Assembly (NCBI GenBank): GCA_937901915.1
Contig: CALGUD010000119.1
Location: forward strand, 1 to 29,289
Origin: an uncultured Flavobacteriaceae bacterium
GTDB lineage: Bacteria; Bacteroidota; Bacteroidia; Flavobacteriales; Flavobacteriaceae
Reading direction: 5' to 3'
DNA length: 29,289 nt
Of the stretch, positions 16,474-25,219 are shown one piece after another. Position numbers and translations under genes: made by a program. Each line of letters opens with the position of its first letter. The first letter of the stretch is position 1. The notes beneath the pieces are model-generated. The model was not told where the DNA came from. It did no database searches and saw only the letters and a list, made by a program, of their open reading frames with translations.

Positions 16474-16498
16474 CACTTTTATGAATAATTATTAAAAT

Positions 16499-17695
16499 TT
16501 ATTCGGCATTAACCCCCACATCCCCCTGGGCAATAACATCGTCTGAAATTAAACTTTCTGTTACCCTGATGTGGCCGTCAATATCTATCATCCCTTCAAA
16601 ATCAATAGCCGTATCATCGATCAGTGAGCCAACATGCGTGATACTCATGCCTGTCTCTCCATTTACATCATTAAGGGAAATTGCCACATCTTCTGATGCA
16701 TCGGCTGCCGTACCTGTATATAAATATGCAGGATGAAGACCACCTGCTTCGGTTCCTTCCAATGCAATTATAACCACCGTTTCCCCACTTAACCTTTCAA
16801 CAAAGGTTGCGGTGCCAAAAATAGTTTCATCTACACCAGATTCAAGGTCATATACAATACTATTCTCCGTAAGTTCATTAGTACCGATATCGCCCCAAGC
16901 TATAATTGTGCCCATTTCATCTTCGGAAAGATGAACATTCACATGTCCGTCATATTCCAGTAATTCTTCATACGTAATATCTGTATCATCGTCTAAAGAC
17001 TCTACATGAGTAGCGCTATACCCTGTTGCACCATCAACAGGATTAAGAGAAATGGCTATATCTCCGGTTTCCAATACAGAGTTTGTATAAATATTTACAG
17101 GATGTTCAGCACCGTCTTCTGTATCTTCCAGGTCGATTTCAACCAATGCAGCACCACTTAAACGTTCAGTAATTGTTAGGGATCCTTCAACACCGTCTTC
17201 ACCTTCACTGGTCAGTTCATATGTCTTACTCACATCTGTAAGTTCATTAACCCCTACATCGCCCTGCGCGATAATTGTACCCATTTCGGCTTCAGAAAGG
17301 TGCACATTTACGTGCCCGTCATAATCCAATAATTCTTCATAGGTTATTTCGGTTTCATCGTCTAAGGCAGAAACAACGGTAGTGCTTATTCCGGTATCGC
17401 CGTCTACAGGTTGTAGGGTAACTACAATACCACCACCTTCAGCCACACTGTTAAGGTGTATATGTGCCGGATGCATATCGCCTTCAGATGTACCATCCAA
17501 TTCAATTTCAACAGTAGCGGATCCGTCTTCGTTTCTTTCAAAAGTTACCTTGCCATTTACAGAAGATTCAGATGCCGAAACCAGGTCATACGTTTTTGTG
17601 TTGGGGTCACCATCATTATTGCCATTGTTGTCGTCGTCGTTACTACAACTTCCTAAAATAAATGCAGCAATAAATAAATAAAATAAATTTTTCAT
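16499..17695 (-). CDS. Lipoprotein with three tandem CHRD domains
   Basis: 398 residues. The signal peptide ends in the lipobox LGSC (Cys17), followed by an Asp/Asn-rich linker (18-31), so the protein is a surface or periplasmic lipoprotein. Three CHRD-like repeats of ~120 residues lie at about 34-153, 157-276 and 280-396. Each has a histidine block, HPAHIH (75-80), HPVNIY (198-203) and HPAYLY (321-326), and a second block, DGHVNVHLS (126-134 and 249-257) and DGHIRV (373-378). Repeats 1 and 2 are closest. CHRD domains occur in animal chordin and in bacterial secreted proteins; their bacterial role is not settled, and metal binding by the histidines is a guess. The protein is very acidic (many Asp and Glu). 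Repeat 3 has lost most histidines. Confidence 0.9.
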   Translation of the reverse strand: MKNLFYLFIAAFILGSCSNDDDNNGNNDGDPNTKTYDLVSASESSVNGKVTFERNEDGSATVEIELDGTSEGDMHPAHIHLNSVAEGGGIVVTLQPVDGDTGISTTVVSALDDETEITYEELLDYDGHVNVHLSEAEMGTIIAQGDVGVNELTDVSKTYELTSEGEDGVEGSLTITERLSGAALVEIDLEDTEDGAEHPVNIYTNSVLETGDIAISLNPVDGATGYSATHVESLDDDTDITYEELLEYDGHVNVHLSEDEMGTIIAWGDIGTNELTENSIVYDLESGVDETIFGTATFVERLSGETVVIIALEGTEAGGLHPAYLYTGTAADASEDVAISLNDVNGETGMSITHVGSLIDDTAIDFEGMIDIDGHIRVTESLISDDVIAQGDVGVNAE

Positions 17696-18131
17696 GCTTT
17701 TTGAAATTTAATTAATAATAATGTTAAGTGTTAATAAATAGTTTTAAGAACTACAATTATTACCAATAGAGAAAAGATAGAAAAGGGTAAATGATTACAT
17801 CAGATATTAGAAGGATTTATAGAGGGTAGTGGTAGGGAATTCTATGTAAATAATATTGAGTCTGACTTCAGGTTTCAATTTGAATAAAGATATTTACATA
17901 ATAATTATTTATTCTATCGCTATAAAACGGAGGAAATAAAAAAAAATTGTATAACCTTTAGTTAATTCCCTCAGCAATTTTTATAGACCTCAAATGCTCA
18001 TAATGTTGTTTGTGACTTATAATATATTAATAATAAGGGAGTTAAATTTTAAATTGCACAGTATTAAATTCTTTATCTCTTTATTCAAATAAAGATTTAA
18101 AATTATCATGCCTTTGTTAACAGGGGTTCAT
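17696..18131. other. Gene-free AT-rich region before the CHRD lipoprotein gene
   Basis: No coding ORF, RNA gene or strong hairpin is seen. The only structure noted is a distant imperfect inverted pair, TTAATTCCCT (17962-17971) and AGGGAGTTAA (18036-18045), with one mismatch. Part of the region must hold the CHRD gene promoter on the minus strand, but I cannot place it. At 436 bases this is the longest gene-free stretch in the window. Confidence 0.5.
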
Positions 18132-18560
18132 CTAATAGTTCAATTCTTTTAACGTAGCATTTAAGCTAATAGATGCGTTCAATACTTTGGAAACAGGACA
18201 AATATTTTTAGCTTTTTCGGCAATTTTCCTGAATTCATCATCATCAATCCCTTCAACTTCTCCGGTTACTTCAAGCTCAATCAATGTTATGTTCCCATCC
18301 TCAAAAGTCACACGAGCTTCAGTTTCCAGATTGTTCGGGGAATGGTTTGCTTGCTCCAGTAAAAAACTGAGCTGCATGGTAAAACACCCTGAGTGGGCAG
18401 CAGCAATTAATTCTTCAGGATTGGTGCCTTTACCGTTTTCAAAACGTGTTTTGTATGAATACTGACTTTTATCCAATACTTTACTTTCAGTTGTAATGGT
18501 CCCTTGCCCGTCTTTTCCCGGCCCTTTCCAGTTTGCGCTTGCTTTTCTTGTAAATTTCAT
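18132..18560 (-). CDS. osmC: OsmC-family peroxiredoxin
   Basis: 142 residues, the usual size for OsmC. The redox cysteines are Cys59 (AAHSGCF) and Cys121 (NICPVSK), Arg39 lies in KTRFENGKG, and Glu50 lies in the block NPEELIAAAH. OsmC reduces organic hydroperoxides in the cytoplasm as a dimer with two active sites. N-terminal sequence KASANWKGPGKDGQGTI is typical of the OsmC branch rather than Ohr. The gene lies 37 bases downstream of the small charged-protein gene on the same strand, so they may share a transcript. Start ATG 18560 follows an AT-rich stretch. Confidence 0.94.
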   Translation of the reverse strand: MKFTRKASANWKGPGKDGQGTITTESKVLDKSQYSYKTRFENGKGTNPEELIAAAHSGCFTMQLSFLLEQANHSPNNLETEARVTFEDGNITLIELEVTGEVEGIDDDEFRKIAEKAKNICPVSKVLNASISLNATLKELNY

Positions 18561-18597
18561 CGTCTTATTTTTTAATTATTCGTTTTAATAAAATCAG

Positions 18598-18915
18598 TTA
18601 TTTCAAATGTTCCGTATCCTGCTCCAAATTTTCATTATCTTCACTTCCCTGGCTGTACAACTCATTTTCCTCATCCTTTAACTTTCCTGCTTTTTTTCTT
18701 TTCTTTTTATTTTCCAGGGTTCCCGGCACATCTAAATTCTTTCCGGCAAAATCAATCTTCTTTTTCCTGTTTTTAAGCTGAAGGTCATCTCCCGAATCAT
18801 TTCGTAAATTTTGAGCAACATCACCAATATTTTCCTTGTCTTCTTCTGTAATATTAGGATTATATGGTAATTTCTCTTTCTTCTTCTTTAATTTAAACTC
18901 TTCTTTCTCTTCCAT
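18598..18915 (-). CDS. Small highly charged protein, unknown function
   Basis: 105 residues, over half of them Lys, Glu, Asp or Asn. The N terminus (MEEKEEFKLKKKKEKLPYNP) is lysine-rich and the C terminus acidic. Short hydrophobic words (LPYNPNITEED, KKIDFAGKNLDVPG) break the charge and look conserved. I recall similar short proteins in flavobacteria, none with a known role. No signal peptide or membrane segment is present; it is probably disordered, perhaps a hydrophilin-like stress protein, though its composition alone cannot show that. It precedes osmC on the same strand and is divergent from the DUF1704 gene 196 bases away. Confidence 0.65.
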   Translation of the reverse strand: MEEKEEFKLKKKKEKLPYNPNITEEDKENIGDVAQNLRNDSGDDLQLKNRKKKIDFAGKNLDVPGTLENKKKRKKAGKLKDEENELYSQGSEDNENLEQDTEHLK

Positions 18916-19111
18916 GTTTTTGTTTAAATAATTGCTACTTCAAGATATATTGATTTCAATAGAAAATTTAACTCTTTTAAACAAAATAAGTGTTGAAATA
19001 GTACTTTAAGGTATGCTTAACAAGTAGCAGTTCGATAGAAGCAATAATTTATTGGATAAACACATTTCAATTTATACCTCCTTATTAATTTTAAAAAATT
19101 GAAGGTAATAA

Positions 19112-20941
19112 ATGATAGCAGAATCAATTGAAATTAAGAAAATAATTGATAATATAACCAGGGAAAAAAGAACACACCGCCCTTTACCTGGCGATGGTTA
19201 TTTATTCTTTGAACACGATGTACCCTTTCTCATAATTTATAATACTATAGATGAGGATTACACAACCCGTAGTTTGGTAAAAAGTAAATCCTCATATTTA
19301 ATTGTATCACAATCCCATACTGAGTTTTACCAGACATTGTGCTGCGAGATAGCTGAAGCAATGTCGGATAGGTTTGGTTCATTTCTTATCCTGGAAATAT
19401 ATACAGGCGCCTTGGGAAGTAAACAATTTATCATTAAGGGCAATAAGGCAAAGTTTACTGCAACTTTAAAGGTTTTGCAGAAAGAACTTTCTAAAATTGA
19501 GAGGAGGAGGGGGGAAGTACAGGTTTCTGCTTTCATCAGAAATATAAAAGGCACAGAAGGCATGGGGGGTTTAAACGTGGAAGATATTGAAAAATGTGGG
19601 GCTCAATTTCTTCGCCTTGAAGTACCCCCTGTGTATAAATCGGATCAAGGGAGTATATACCCGACTTATTTTACAGATTTTAGAAAGGCATTTGTTAAGG
19701 CCGTACAGAAGGCTTTATTTGAATTTACAAGGGTACAGACATCTTCTAAAATAGAAAGTTATACTGCGCTTGGTAAGCGAAAGTTAGAGGATGTAGTTTT
19801 TAAGATTGACAAACAATTACATGATATACGGGCAAGCTATCAATTTCTATTACTTGTTGCCCCAACCAATCTTAAGGAGGCTCGTCAGCATTTTTTTGAG
19901 ACTAATTTTGAAGAAGTGCCTGATTATCATTATCGAATGCTCCCTGTTAACCCTGATTTATTGAAGCGTCGGCTATTTAACCTTAAGATAGAAGATATTA
20001 ATGATCCTGCATTCACCTATATTTTTGATGAAAAACGTGAAGAAATAGATCAGGAACTTGCCATGTTGAAGGAACGGGGTTCCCGTAATTTCTTATACAG
20101 AAGTGTACGCCGGTACAGGGGACTTGATAAATCCCTGGTCCAGGAAGCAGAAACCATCCTTAAAGAAATTCCTGAAGAAGATGTCCAAAAAGATGGAACA
20201 CAGATCAATGCTAAAGAATTTGCATTAATGGCAGAAAATGAATTCAGTTATTTTAAAAAACAGTCAGCAAAGTTTACAAGTAAAATACACATCAGGGACG
20301 ATGTTAATATATTAATGGTTTCCCGGGGGGAACTCTATCTGCCTTCTGGAATTAAGATGAGCGAAACAGAGGCTAAGGCGCTTATACAGCATGAGATAGG
20401 CACTCATGTGTTAACATATTACAATGGAAAACAACAGCCTTTGTACCAATTGTCGGCTGGACTCTCTGATTATGACCCTATTCAGGAAGGGATTGCTATG
20501 CTTTCTGAGTATTTAATTGGAGCTTTATCGGCTAACCGGCTTCGTGTTATAGCAGGACGTGTCATAGCAGGTGCGGCTTTGTTGGATGGAATGAATTTTA
20601 AACAAATGTTTCATGCCTTATACGGATATCACGGATTCTCTAAAGAAAATGCGTTTAACATTACTTCCCGGATGTTTCAGGGAGGAGGATTTTTAAAGGA
20701 TATAATATACCTGAAAGGACTTGTGGAATTAAGGCAGTATTTAATGGATGGCGGTAACCTGTATTGTTTACTGGCAGGGAAATTTGCCATAAAACATATA
20801 GAAGTTATTGATGAACTCACTGAACGTGGAATTTTAAAGCCTCCCGTTATAAAACCCAGATATATGGAGCTGCCGGATTATGAAGAAAAAATAAATAAAA
20901 TAAAAGAAGGAATACCAATATATAAATTACAGGAATCATGA
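19112..20941 (+). CDS. QEGLA-motif (DUF1704) metallo-carboxypeptidase-like protein
   Basis: 609 residues, the full bacterial length. The signature is HEIGTH (427-432), an HExxxH zinc motif, and QEGIAML (458-464) with the third ligand Glu459. An N-terminal domain (about 1-100) precedes it; blocks LRVIAGRVIAGAALLDG and FNITSRMFQGGGFLKDIIYL follow. The family is annotated as flavohemoglobin expression-modulating QEGLA protein, a name from indirect evidence, and includes the eukaryotic MATCAP/TMCP tubulin carboxypeptidases that remove a C-terminal tyrosine. So a carboxypeptidase-like activity on a C-terminal residue is likely; the bacterial target is unknown. It is cytoplasmic, with no signal. 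It overlaps the ATP-grasp gene by ATGA, so the two are translationally coupled. ATG 19112 follows an AT-rich leader. Confidence 0.92.
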   Translation: MIAESIEIKKIIDNITREKRTHRPLPGDGYLFFEHDVPFLIIYNTIDEDYTTRSLVKSKSSYLIVSQSHTEFYQTLCCEIAEAMSDRFGSFLILEIYTGALGSKQFIIKGNKAKFTATLKVLQKELSKIERRRGEVQVSAFIRNIKGTEGMGGLNVEDIEKCGAQFLRLEVPPVYKSDQGSIYPTYFTDFRKAFVKAVQKALFEFTRVQTSSKIESYTALGKRKLEDVVFKIDKQLHDIRASYQFLLLVAPTNLKEARQHFFETNFEEVPDYHYRMLPVNPDLLKRRLFNLKIEDINDPAFTYIFDEKREEIDQELAMLKERGSRNFLYRSVRRYRGLDKSLVQEAETILKEIPEEDVQKDGTQINAKEFALMAENEFSYFKKQSAKFTSKIHIRDDVNILMVSRGELYLPSGIKMSETEAKALIQHEIGTHVLTYYNGKQQPLYQLSAGLSDYDPIQEGIAMLSEYLIGALSANRLRVIAGRVIAGAALLDGMNFKQMFHALYGYHGFSKENAFNITSRMFQGGGFLKDIIYLKGLVELRQYLMDGGNLYCLLAGKFAIKHIEVIDELTERGILKPPVIKPRYMELPDYEEKINKIKEGIPIYKLQES

Positions 20942-21987
20942 AAATATGTTTTGTACTTAATGAAATATCTACTGAAAAATGTGGCTCTTCTGTGGCCCTG
21001 ATGAAAAATGCACATGAGAGGGGACACGAGGTTTTTGTAATGAGTGTCGGCGATTTTCTTTTTCGTTCCGACATGCCAATAACCGTGTATTGCATAAAAA
21101 TACCCTCTACCTTAAAAGAAAAAGAAGATGAGGATTTTTTAAAGTCCATTCAAAATAAGGAATTAAAAAAAGAGCCGGTGACTACAACCGACCTCGATGT
21201 TCTGTTTGTGAGAAACAACCCTACCGAAGAACCGCCGGACAGGCACTGGGCAGAACAAGCGGGTGTGGCCTTTGGTAGAATGGCCCAACAACTGGGGGTA
21301 CTGGTACTTAATGATGCCTATGCAATGACCAATGCATTTATAGATAAATTGTATTTTGAAGAACTCCCGGAGGAAATTAAACCCAAAAGTTTAATATCAC
21401 GAAACAAAGAAGATTTACTCAACTTCTGGGAAGAAGTAAATAAACGAATGGTACTCAAACCCCTGGAGGGGTCCGGTGGCCAGAATGTGTACCTGATTGA
21501 TAAACATGAAAAAAACACCAATCAGATTATAGACACCATTATGGCAGAAGGATATGTAATTGCCCAGGAATACCTGCCGGGAGTTAAAAAGGGCGATGTT
21601 CGTGTTTTTTTAATGAATGGGCGTGTTCTGGAACAGGAGGGTCACAAAGCTTTGATCCGCAGAAAAAGCGGGAATGATGAATTCAGAAGTAATTTTTCGG
21701 TAGGTGCTACAGCAGAAGCATGTGAATTTACGCCTGCAATGCAACGTATTGTAGATCTTACTGCACCAAAACTAATTAAAGACGGACTCTTTTTTGTCGG
21801 TCTGGATGTGGTGGATGATAAGTTGATTGAAATCAATGTATTAAGCCCGGGAGGGTTAAGACGCTTTAAAGAATTGGATATGCCTGATTTTACTGATGCC
21901 GTGGTAGATGCTATTGAACGAAAAGTTGAGTATAAAAAAATGTATAGAGGTACAATGCCCAATAATGTATTGGCTACAATGCATTAA
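20938..21987 (+). CDS. GshB-like ATP-grasp ligase
   Basis: 349 residues. It has the prokaryotic glutathione synthetase plan: an N-terminal domain with DVLFVRNNP (87-95), then the ATP-grasp domain with VLKPLEGSGGQNVYLI (172-187), KGDVRVFLMNG (218-228), GLDVVDDKLIEINVLSPGG (288-306). Glu298 and Asn300 are the expected metal ligands. ATP-grasp enzymes join a carboxylate to an amine via an acyl phosphate. True GshB needs gamma-glutamylcysteine, and no gshA is near, so the substrate is more likely another peptide or protein end. It overlaps the DUF1704 gene by 4 bp and is 20 bases from the desuccinylase-like gene. I infer a ligase that opposes the two hydrolases. Confidence 0.9.
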   Translation: MKICFVLNEISTEKCGSSVALMKNAHERGHEVFVMSVGDFLFRSDMPITVYCIKIPSTLKEKEDEDFLKSIQNKELKKEPVTTTDLDVLFVRNNPTEEPPDRHWAEQAGVAFGRMAQQLGVLVLNDAYAMTNAFIDKLYFEELPEEIKPKSLISRNKEDLLNFWEEVNKRMVLKPLEGSGGQNVYLIDKHEKNTNQIIDTIMAEGYVIAQEYLPGVKKGDVRVFLMNGRVLEQEGHKALIRRKSGNDEFRSNFSVGATAEACEFTPAMQRIVDLTAPKLIKDGLFFVGLDVVDDKLIEINVLSPGGLRRFKELDMPDFTDAVVDAIERKVEYKKMYRGTMPNNVLATMH

Positions 21988-22007
21988 TTACGAATTAAAA
22001 TTAATAT

Positions 22008-22934
22008 ATGATGAAAATAGCAGAACCAACTGATCTTATTCCCCGAATGATAGGAAGATACAGCACAGGCCATAAAGGTCCGCTATTACTAATATTTGGA
22101 GGAATACATGGGAATGAACCCAGCGGTATTAAGGCCTTGCAAAGAGTGTTTAAGGAGTTAGAAAACACCAAACCGGATATTACAGGTACCGTAGTTGGAA
22201 TTGTAGGTAACAGGCAGGCACTAAAACAAAATGAACGGTATATTGATGAAGATCTAAACCGTGTATGGACAAAAGATAATATAACAAGACCATCGTCATC
22301 CTATGAACAAAAAGAAATGCTTGCCATTATAGATGTTATAGAACACCTGGAACGTGAAATACAATATACCAAGAGATTTTTTATGGATTGTCATACAACT
22401 TCTGCACCTACATTACCTTTTGTATCTGTGCAGGAAGTAAATGAAAATGATGCCTGGGCACATCAATTTCCTACATATATTATCAGGGGGTTTAGTGATA
22501 TTGTAAATGGATGTATAGATCAATACCTCAGTCGCCTGGGTATTACCGGATTTGTGTTTGAAGCCGGACAGCATGAAAGCAAAACTTCTGTAGAGAATCA
22601 CGAAGGAATGATATGGCTTGCAATGCAGGAAGCGTGTCAATTGGATTTGAAAGTATTAACTAATTACCCGGATCGTGTAGACAAGTTTTTAAAAGCAAAC
22701 AGCCCGGGACAAAAAACATTTGAAATTCTCTATCGCCATGAAATTAAAGACGGTGATACCTTTAAAATGAAGCCTGGATTTGAAAACTTTCAGAAAATAA
22801 CGGAAGGGGAACTTCTTGCACATCAAAACGGTAAAGAATTACGAAGCCAGTGGAATGCCCATATTCACATGCCACTATACCAAAAACAAGGTAGTGATGG
22901 TTTTTTTATAATTAAAGAAGTGAAAAAAGACTAA
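22008..22934 (+). CDS. AstE/aspartoacylase-type zinc hydrolase (M14-like)
   Basis: 308 residues. Zinc ligands of the succinylglutamate desuccinylase/aspartoacylase family are visible: His34 and Glu37 (GGIHGNEPSG), and His129 (DCHTT). DLNR (82-85) supplies the substrate-binding arginine, and FEAGQHES (184-191) contains the catalytic Glu185. Known relatives cleave an amide next to an amino acid (N-succinylglutamate, N-acetylaspartate); this one acts on an unknown substrate. No other astCADB genes are near, so arginine succinyl-transfer is not indicated. The start is ATG 22008 or the adjacent ATG 22011. It is the third gene of the operon. The C-terminal ~80 residues are a beta-domain usual for the family. 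Confidence 0.9.
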   Translation: MMKIAEPTDLIPRMIGRYSTGHKGPLLLIFGGIHGNEPSGIKALQRVFKELENTKPDITGTVVGIVGNRQALKQNERYIDEDLNRVWTKDNITRPSSSYEQKEMLAIIDVIEHLEREIQYTKRFFMDCHTTSAPTLPFVSVQEVNENDAWAHQFPTYIIRGFSDIVNGCIDQYLSRLGITGFVFEAGQHESKTSVENHEGMIWLAMQEACQLDLKVLTNYPDRVDKFLKANSPGQKTFEILYRHEIKDGDTFKMKPGFENFQKITEGELLAHQNGKELRSQWNAHIHMPLYQKQGSDGFFIIKEVKKD

Positions 22935-23066
22935 TCAGCTTACCTGCAGTTTTATAAAAGATTTATTGAAAGGGTTATTTTATGATGTAATGCAACACAC
23001 TTTTTTGAGATGATAGTATTAATTTAAATTAATTGATCGTATATATAATCATTAATAAATTAAAAA

Positions 23067-24158
23067 ATGGAACGTAACCAATTGAATAACAAAGAGATTG
23101 TTATAATTACCGGGAGTAGTGGTTTAATAGGGACAGAACTAATCAGAAGACTTTCTAAAAACTATACGGTAGTAGGGTTAGACAAAAATGGTAATCCTTA
23201 CCCTCCTAAAGAAGCGGAGTATGTATGTTTTGATATCACTTCAGAAAAAAGCATAAGAACGGCCATGGAAAGGGTACAGTATGTGTATGGTAATAGAATA
23301 GCTTCTGTAATTCATCTGGCTGCATATTATGATTTTTCAGGAAAACCAAGTGATCTTTATGAGGAGGTTACAGTTAAAGGAACAGAAAAGTTTATTAATG
23401 TTCTGCAGGACTTTGAAGTGGAACAGTTTATTTTTTCGAGCACAAATCTCATATACAAACCTACACAACCCGGACAGAAAATCAATGAAGATTGTCCGTT
23501 GGCACCAAATTGGGATTATCCCGAATCAAAAATAGATACCGAAAAGATCATCCATGATAAAAGAGGCAATATACCGGCTGTTTTGTTACGTCTGGCAGGG
23601 GTATATGATGATAAAGGACATTCTATTCCTATTTCCCATCAGATACAACGAATCTATGAAAAGCAGTTCACCAGTCACTTTTATTCAGGTGATACTACCC
23701 ATGGAAACGTGTTTTTACACATGGAAGACCTGCTGGATGCTTTAGAAAAAACTGTTAACAAAAGAAAAATATTTCCGGCAGAAATTGCTATTAACATTGG
23801 TGAACCGGAAACACCGAGTTATGAAGAACTGCAGAACAGGATTGGAAAGCTCATTCATGGAGAAGAGTGGAAAACATACGAAGTGCCCGAGCCTGTAGCG
23901 AAAGCCGGTGCATGGGTAATGGACCTCTTTGGTGATCCGTTTATTAAACCATGGATGATTGACCGCGCCGATGACCACTACGAATTGGATATTTCAAGAG
24001 CAGGAGAGTTACTTAATTGGGAACCCAGGCACTCTTTGATGTCTACGCTTCCGGCTATCATTGAAAATCTCAAATCAGACCCTTTAAAATGGTATAAAGA
24101 AAATAATTTAAATCCGCCTTCAGAAGTACAGAAAAAGAAAAAGGAGAAAGCTTATTGA
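23067..24158 (+). CDS. NAD-dependent epimerase/dehydratase-like extended SDR
   Basis: 363 residues. TGSSGLIG (15-22) is the dinucleotide-binding loop, and Asp (VVGLDKNG) after beta-2 points to NAD. HLAAYYDF and SSTNLIY are the family words, and YPESK (Tyr151, Lys155) is the catalytic pair. The substrate is probably a nucleotide sugar or similar; no sugar-synthesis genes are adjacent, so it cannot be named. The C terminus (VQKKKKEKAY) is a lysine-rich tail. The gene is separated from the ligase operon by 132 bases of AT-rich sequence that includes a 16-base AT-only palindrome, so it is probably transcribed separately. A terminator-like hairpin follows. Confidence 0.85.
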   Translation: MERNQLNNKEIVIITGSSGLIGTELIRRLSKNYTVVGLDKNGNPYPPKEAEYVCFDITSEKSIRTAMERVQYVYGNRIASVIHLAAYYDFSGKPSDLYEEVTVKGTEKFINVLQDFEVEQFIFSSTNLIYKPTQPGQKINEDCPLAPNWDYPESKIDTEKIIHDKRGNIPAVLLRLAGVYDDKGHSIPISHQIQRIYEKQFTSHFYSGDTTHGNVFLHMEDLLDALEKTVNKRKIFPAEIAINIGEPETPSYEELQNRIGKLIHGEEWKTYEVPEPVAKAGAWVMDLFGDPFIKPWMIDRADDHYELDISRAGELLNWEPRHSLMSTLPAIIENLKSDPLKWYKENNLNPPSEVQKKKKEKAY

Positions 24159-24175
24159 AGAAGAAAATAATAGTT

Positions 24176-24200
24176 AAAGCCAGAATTATTCCCTGGCTTT
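24176..24200. terminator. Hairpin between the SDR gene and the 60-aa gene
   Basis: AAAGCCAG (24176-24183) pairs perfectly with CTGGCTTT (24193-24200) around 9 bases. It lies 17 bases after the plus-strand stop codon and 25 bases beyond the minus-strand gene. The T run is short, so its strength is uncertain. Confidence 0.6.
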
Positions 24201-24225
24201 AAAGCATTCATTAAACAAGTTGAAG

Positions 24226-24408
24226 TCAAACCGAATTAACTCTTGATACTTCAGTAGCCGGTTTTTTAAATTGATACTCCTTGCTACGTAACATTTTTTT
24301 GTAAAGATTTTCATTGACTTCTACAGGAATTTGAAGATTTGGAAATTTAATGTGGTAAGAATTAGCTTTTTTACCAATAAGCTGTACTTTTATAGGCTTT
24401 TTCTCCAT
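24226..24408 (-). CDS. Small protein (60 aa), unknown function
   Basis: 60 residues: MEKKPIKVQLIGKKANSYHI then a KFPNLQIPVEVNENLYKKML segment and a basic C-terminal tail. The alternating pattern suggests a small beta-barrel-like fold followed by a helix (NENLYKKMLRSKEYQF). No family is recognised. Reasons to think it real are a plausible AT-rich upstream region, codon use like its neighbours, a terminator-like hairpin just past its stop codon, and lack of any other gene in the stretch. It lies between two plus-strand genes and is transcribed against them. Confidence 0.55.
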   Translation of the reverse strand: MEKKPIKVQLIGKKANSYHIKFPNLQIPVEVNENLYKKMLRSKEYQFKKPATEVSRVNSV

Positions 24409-24719
24409 AATTTAATTTTTAAGGTTAAATGAATAGAAAAAAATACTGAATGCTTAAAAACAAATGCTATTCCATTTATCTATTAAAAGACAAAGTTTCA
24501 TTCTAATGTCAGCTTGACACTGAAAAAATGACTTAACAGAAAAACCTAAAAACAACTTTCTTATACCTTAATTTTAGAAAACCAGGAAATTACGAGAGAG
24601 ACAAACTTCTGGAAAGTTTTAACTGTTAAAACAGATATTATTGATTGTTTTGGCATATAAATTGTCCGTATAGAGATGAATTATTTTGGAATTATTGTTT
24701 AACTTAAAATTTTGTAGCT
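24409..24719. other. Gene-free region upstream of Hsp20
   Basis: AT-rich with no coding ORF. It must carry divergent promoters for the 60-aa gene and hsp20. The only clear motif is the inverted repeat TGTCA-GCT-TGACA at 24507-24519. TTTTGG words at 24648 and 24683 and TATTTTG near 24681 are promoter-like but not exact. Confidence 0.5.
24507..24519. promoter_or_regulatory. Operator-like inverted repeat upstream of Hsp20
   Basis: TGTCA (24507-24511) and TGACA (24515-24519) are a perfect 5-base inverted repeat with a 3-base spacer, in a region that is otherwise AT-rich. It lies 200 bases before hsp20 and about 100 bases upstream of the 60-aa gene on the other strand, so it could serve either. 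Confidence 0.35.
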
Positions 24720-25193
24720 ATGAGTAATTTAGTTGTAAAAAACAGAAACAGGGGAAACAGTAATTTAAATACATTTACTACCCCTACATGGTCTTCGTTG
24801 ATTGATGATCTCTTTAATAGGGATATGCCTTCTGTATTTTCTTCAAACTTTAATGAGGGTATAACTTTACCAAAAGTTAACATCAGGGAATCTGCCGATG
24901 CATATTTTGTAGAGGTGGCTGTACCCGGTTTAAAGAAATCAGACTTTAACATCAATCTGGATAATAAAACCTTATCAATCTCTACAGAAACAAGTGAAGA
25001 AAATGAGCATAAGGAAGAGAATTATACGCGCAGGGAATTTGGATACTCTTCATTCAGAAGAACTTTTGCATTACCTGAAACTGTAGAAGAAGACAAAATT
25101 AAAGCAAAATATAATGATGGTATTTTAAGTATTCATTTACCTAAAAAAGAAGAAGCAAGACAAAAACCATCAAGAACGATCCAAATTTCGTAA
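24720..25193 (+). CDS. Hsp20 small heat shock protein
   Basis: 157 residues. A variable N terminus (about 1-45), the alpha-crystallin domain (about 46-145, beginning PKVNIRESADAYFVEVAVPG), and a C-terminal tail (RTIQIS) holding the IxI-like anchor. The signature GILSIHLPK lies near 133-141 and FGYSSFRRTFALPE near 105-118. It forms oligomers that hold unfolding proteins in the cytoplasm without ATP. It is a stand-alone gene with a strong terminator downstream; heat or stress induction is expected from the family, and no CIRCE (TTAGCACTC) element is seen. Confidence 0.95.
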   Translation: MSNLVVKNRNRGNSNLNTFTTPTWSSLIDDLFNRDMPSVFSSNFNEGITLPKVNIRESADAYFVEVAVPGLKKSDFNINLDNKTLSISTETSEENEHKEENYTRREFGYSSFRRTFALPETVEEDKIKAKYNDGILSIHLPKKEEARQKPSRTIQIS

Positions 25194-25219
25194 AGCGGTT
25201 TAAAATAACCGTGTTTAAA

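Noticed and set aside
17696..18131. Possible small RNA or short gene before the CHRD lipoprotein
   Set aside because: No strong stem with a T run, no coding pattern; only a weak distant inverted pair is present.
23018..23033. AT-only 16-base palindrome ATTAATTTAAATTAAT
   Set aside because: It is made only of A and T in a very AT-rich gap, so chance is a good explanation.
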